Source: Spirochaetaceae bacterium
GTDB lineage: Bacteria; Spirochaetota; Spirochaetia; Treponematales; Breznakiellaceae
Reading direction: 5' to 3'
NCBI GenBank assembly: GCA_031267955.1
Contig: JAIRYB010000062.1
Coordinates: 1-6,080 of the forward strand
DNA length: 6,080 nt
In this document: positions 5,398 through 6,080 of the stretch, piece after piece
Numbering within the stretch: the first letter of the stretch is position 1
Layout: each line of letters starts with the position of its first letter
Program-made: the position numbers and the translations under genes
Notes under the pieces: model-generated
What the model was told of the DNA's origin: nothing
Seen by the model: the letters and a program-made list of their open reading frames with translations, nothing else
Database searches by the model: none

Positions 5398-5581
5398 CGG
5401 CGGGAAGGCTTTTCTTGCCGTGCTTAATCGCCGCCCGGCAGGTCTTGCAGACCTTTACCTTGGTCCCCCCGGCGTCCTGTTCGTAGAGCAGCTTTACGTT
5501 TTCCCTCTTACAAACCGGGCATTCGCCCCTGCCGCGGGAAACCTGGTCCCTTATCCCCTTGCCCCTGTGCGCTTTAGACAT
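5390..5581 (-). CDS. small zinc-ribbon protein (two CxxC pairs)
   Basis: The 63-residue basic protein begins MSKAHRGKGIRDQVSRGRG. Cys21-x-x-Cys24 (CPVC) and Cys45-x-x-Cys48 (CKTC) should bind one zinc in a rubredoxin/ribbon-like knuckle pair. Start at 5581 is chosen because AGGGAG (5589-5594) sits seven bases upstream on the minus strand. The frame continues open to 5788, but that would run into rplQ and the extra sequence looks non-coding. Its place after rplQ and its basic, zinc-binding make-up suggest an RNA- or ribosome-associated role, but that is inference. I recall similar short proteins beside ribosomal genes in Treponema but cannot name a characterised one. It is convergent with the RSH gene, 16 bases apart. 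Confidence 0.8.
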   Translation of the reverse strand: MSKAHRGKGIRDQVSRGRGECPVCKRENVKLLYEQDAGGTKVKVCKTCRAAIKHGKKSLPAAS

Positions 5582-5588
5582 CTCTTTT

Positions 5589-5594
5589 CTCCCT
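5589..5594 (-). promoter_or_regulatory. ribosome binding site of the zinc-ribbon gene
   Basis: On the minus strand AGGGAG lies seven bases before the ATG at 5581. It separates the true start from the longer open frame reaching 5788. Confidence 0.7.
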
Positions 5595-5642
5595 GTTTCG
5601 CCCGCCGCAGCGGCCTCTCTGAAACCGGTGGGCGGGCCATGC

Positions 5643-5667
5643 AAAACGGCTTTCCGCAAGCCGCCCC
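5643..5667 (-). terminator. possible weak intrinsic terminator/attenuator after rplQ
   Basis: On the minus strand CGGCTT and AAGCCG form a six-base stem around GCGGA (5647-5663), followed immediately by TTTT. G-U pairs between the preceding Gs and the T-run could extend the stem. The T-run is short, so termination would be partial, and the zinc-ribbon gene downstream may still be co-transcribed with rplQ. Confidence 0.3.
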
Positions 5668-5684
5668 GTTTATCGGCGGTTAAA

Positions 5685-6080
5685 CTATTTCCTGCCGGCG
5701 GTTTTACTCTCGGCCTTTGCCTGTTTTTTCTTTTCCTTCCTGGCCGTTTTGCCGGAATCCTCGCCGGTTTCCAGCTTGTAGTCAACAAGTTCCAGGATCA
5801 CTATCTCGGCCGCGTCGCCGTAGCGGCGGCCAAGCTTCAGGATACGGGTATAGCCGCCGGGCCGTTCCTTCATGCGGATCGCGATATCGGTAAACAGTTT
5901 TGCTACTATTCCCTCGTCAAAAAGGCGGCTTGAAACAATACGCCGGTTATGCACCGAATCAACTTTCGCCCTTGTGATCAGTTTTTCCGCGCTCCGGCGG
6001 ATCTCCAGGGCCTTGGCCTTGGTAGTTTTGACCCTTTCGTACCGGAACAGGCTGGTCACCATATTGCGGTGAAGCGCCTT
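5685..6080 (-). CDS. rplQ: 50S ribosomal protein L17 (partial, N-terminus outside window)
   Basis: L17 is a structural protein of the large ribosomal subunit. The visible 131 residues begin [20 protein letters not shown], which matches the family from about residue 17-20 onward. The true start therefore lies beyond base 6080, and the ATG at 6062 is internal. The family motifs [32 protein letters not shown] and [29 protein letters not shown] are all present. After ELVD there is a Lys/Glu-rich tail of about 30 residues ([16 protein letters not shown]...), longer than in E. coli L17, which ends there. The stop is TAG (5685-5687), a codon read by RF1. rplQ is commonly the last gene of the alpha ribosomal operon; here a small zinc-ribbon gene follows 103 bases later. 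Confidence 0.96.
   Translation of the reverse strand, partial: KALHRNMVTSLFRYERVKTTKAKALEIRRSAEKLITRAKVDSVHNRRIVSSRLFDEGIVAKLFTDIAIRMKERPGGYTRILKLGRRYGDAAEIVILELVDYKLETGEDSGKTARKEKKKQAKAESKTAGRK

Noticed and set aside
5582..5788. N-terminal extension of the zinc-ribbon protein
   Set aside because: It would overlap rplQ in another frame, while a good RBS sits right before 5581.
1..6080. CRISPR arrays, tRNA/rRNA genes, complete transposases
   Set aside because: No regularly spaced repeats, cloverleaf sequences, rRNA-like stretches or full transposase frames were found on either strand.

Overview
The window reads as chromosomal DNA of a spirochaete, most likely a Treponema relative of the termite-gut type. 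That placement rests on general resemblance of the proteins (release factor 1, the RelA/SpoT-like enzyme, a tiny zinc-ribbon protein beside L17) and on the decayed Rpn-type fragment. It is an inference, not a database result. The housekeeping genes are GC-rich; the first 260 bases or so are clearly AT-rich.

Layout. (1) Positions 1-909 are an accessory-looking strip. It holds the possible end of an upstream gene, a small AT-rich hypothetical ORF coupled to it, and a GC-rich palindrome-bearing patch. A good sigma70-type promoter (362-390) follows, then a short ORF matching only the C-terminal part of Rpn (PD-(D/E)XK) recombination-promoting nucleases. That ORF has its own strong ribosome binding site, and the site with its start codon is repeated as a 26-base copy after the ORF. 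(2) Positions 910-5373 are a plus-strand operon: prfA (release factor 1), prmC (the methyltransferase that modifies the release-factor GGQ glutamine) and a 769-residue RelA/SpoT homologue. prfA and prmC are separated by 178 bases containing three inverted repeats; prmC and the RSH gene overlap by ATGA. (3) Positions 5390-6080 are on the minus strand: rplQ (ribosomal protein L17, start outside the window) followed by a 63-residue protein with two CxxC pairs. This unit converges on the operon with only 16 bases between the stop codons.

How the genes fit together. RF1 terminates translation at UAA/UAG, PrmC methylates its GGQ motif, and the RSH enzyme makes (p)ppGpp when translation stalls, so the operon links termination with the stringent response. 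The RSH protein is unusual. Its hydrolase (HD) site has lost several key residues, while its synthetase keeps the RFKD motif typical of bifunctional enzymes. It also carries an insertion in the synthetase domain and a low-complexity linker where much of the helical domain should be.

No complete new system is demonstrated. The best leads are the stand-alone Rpn C-terminal ORF (possibly an orphan intragenic-antitoxin-like protein), the hairpin cluster and 61-codon bridging ORF between prfA and prmC, and the apparently synthetase-only RSH.
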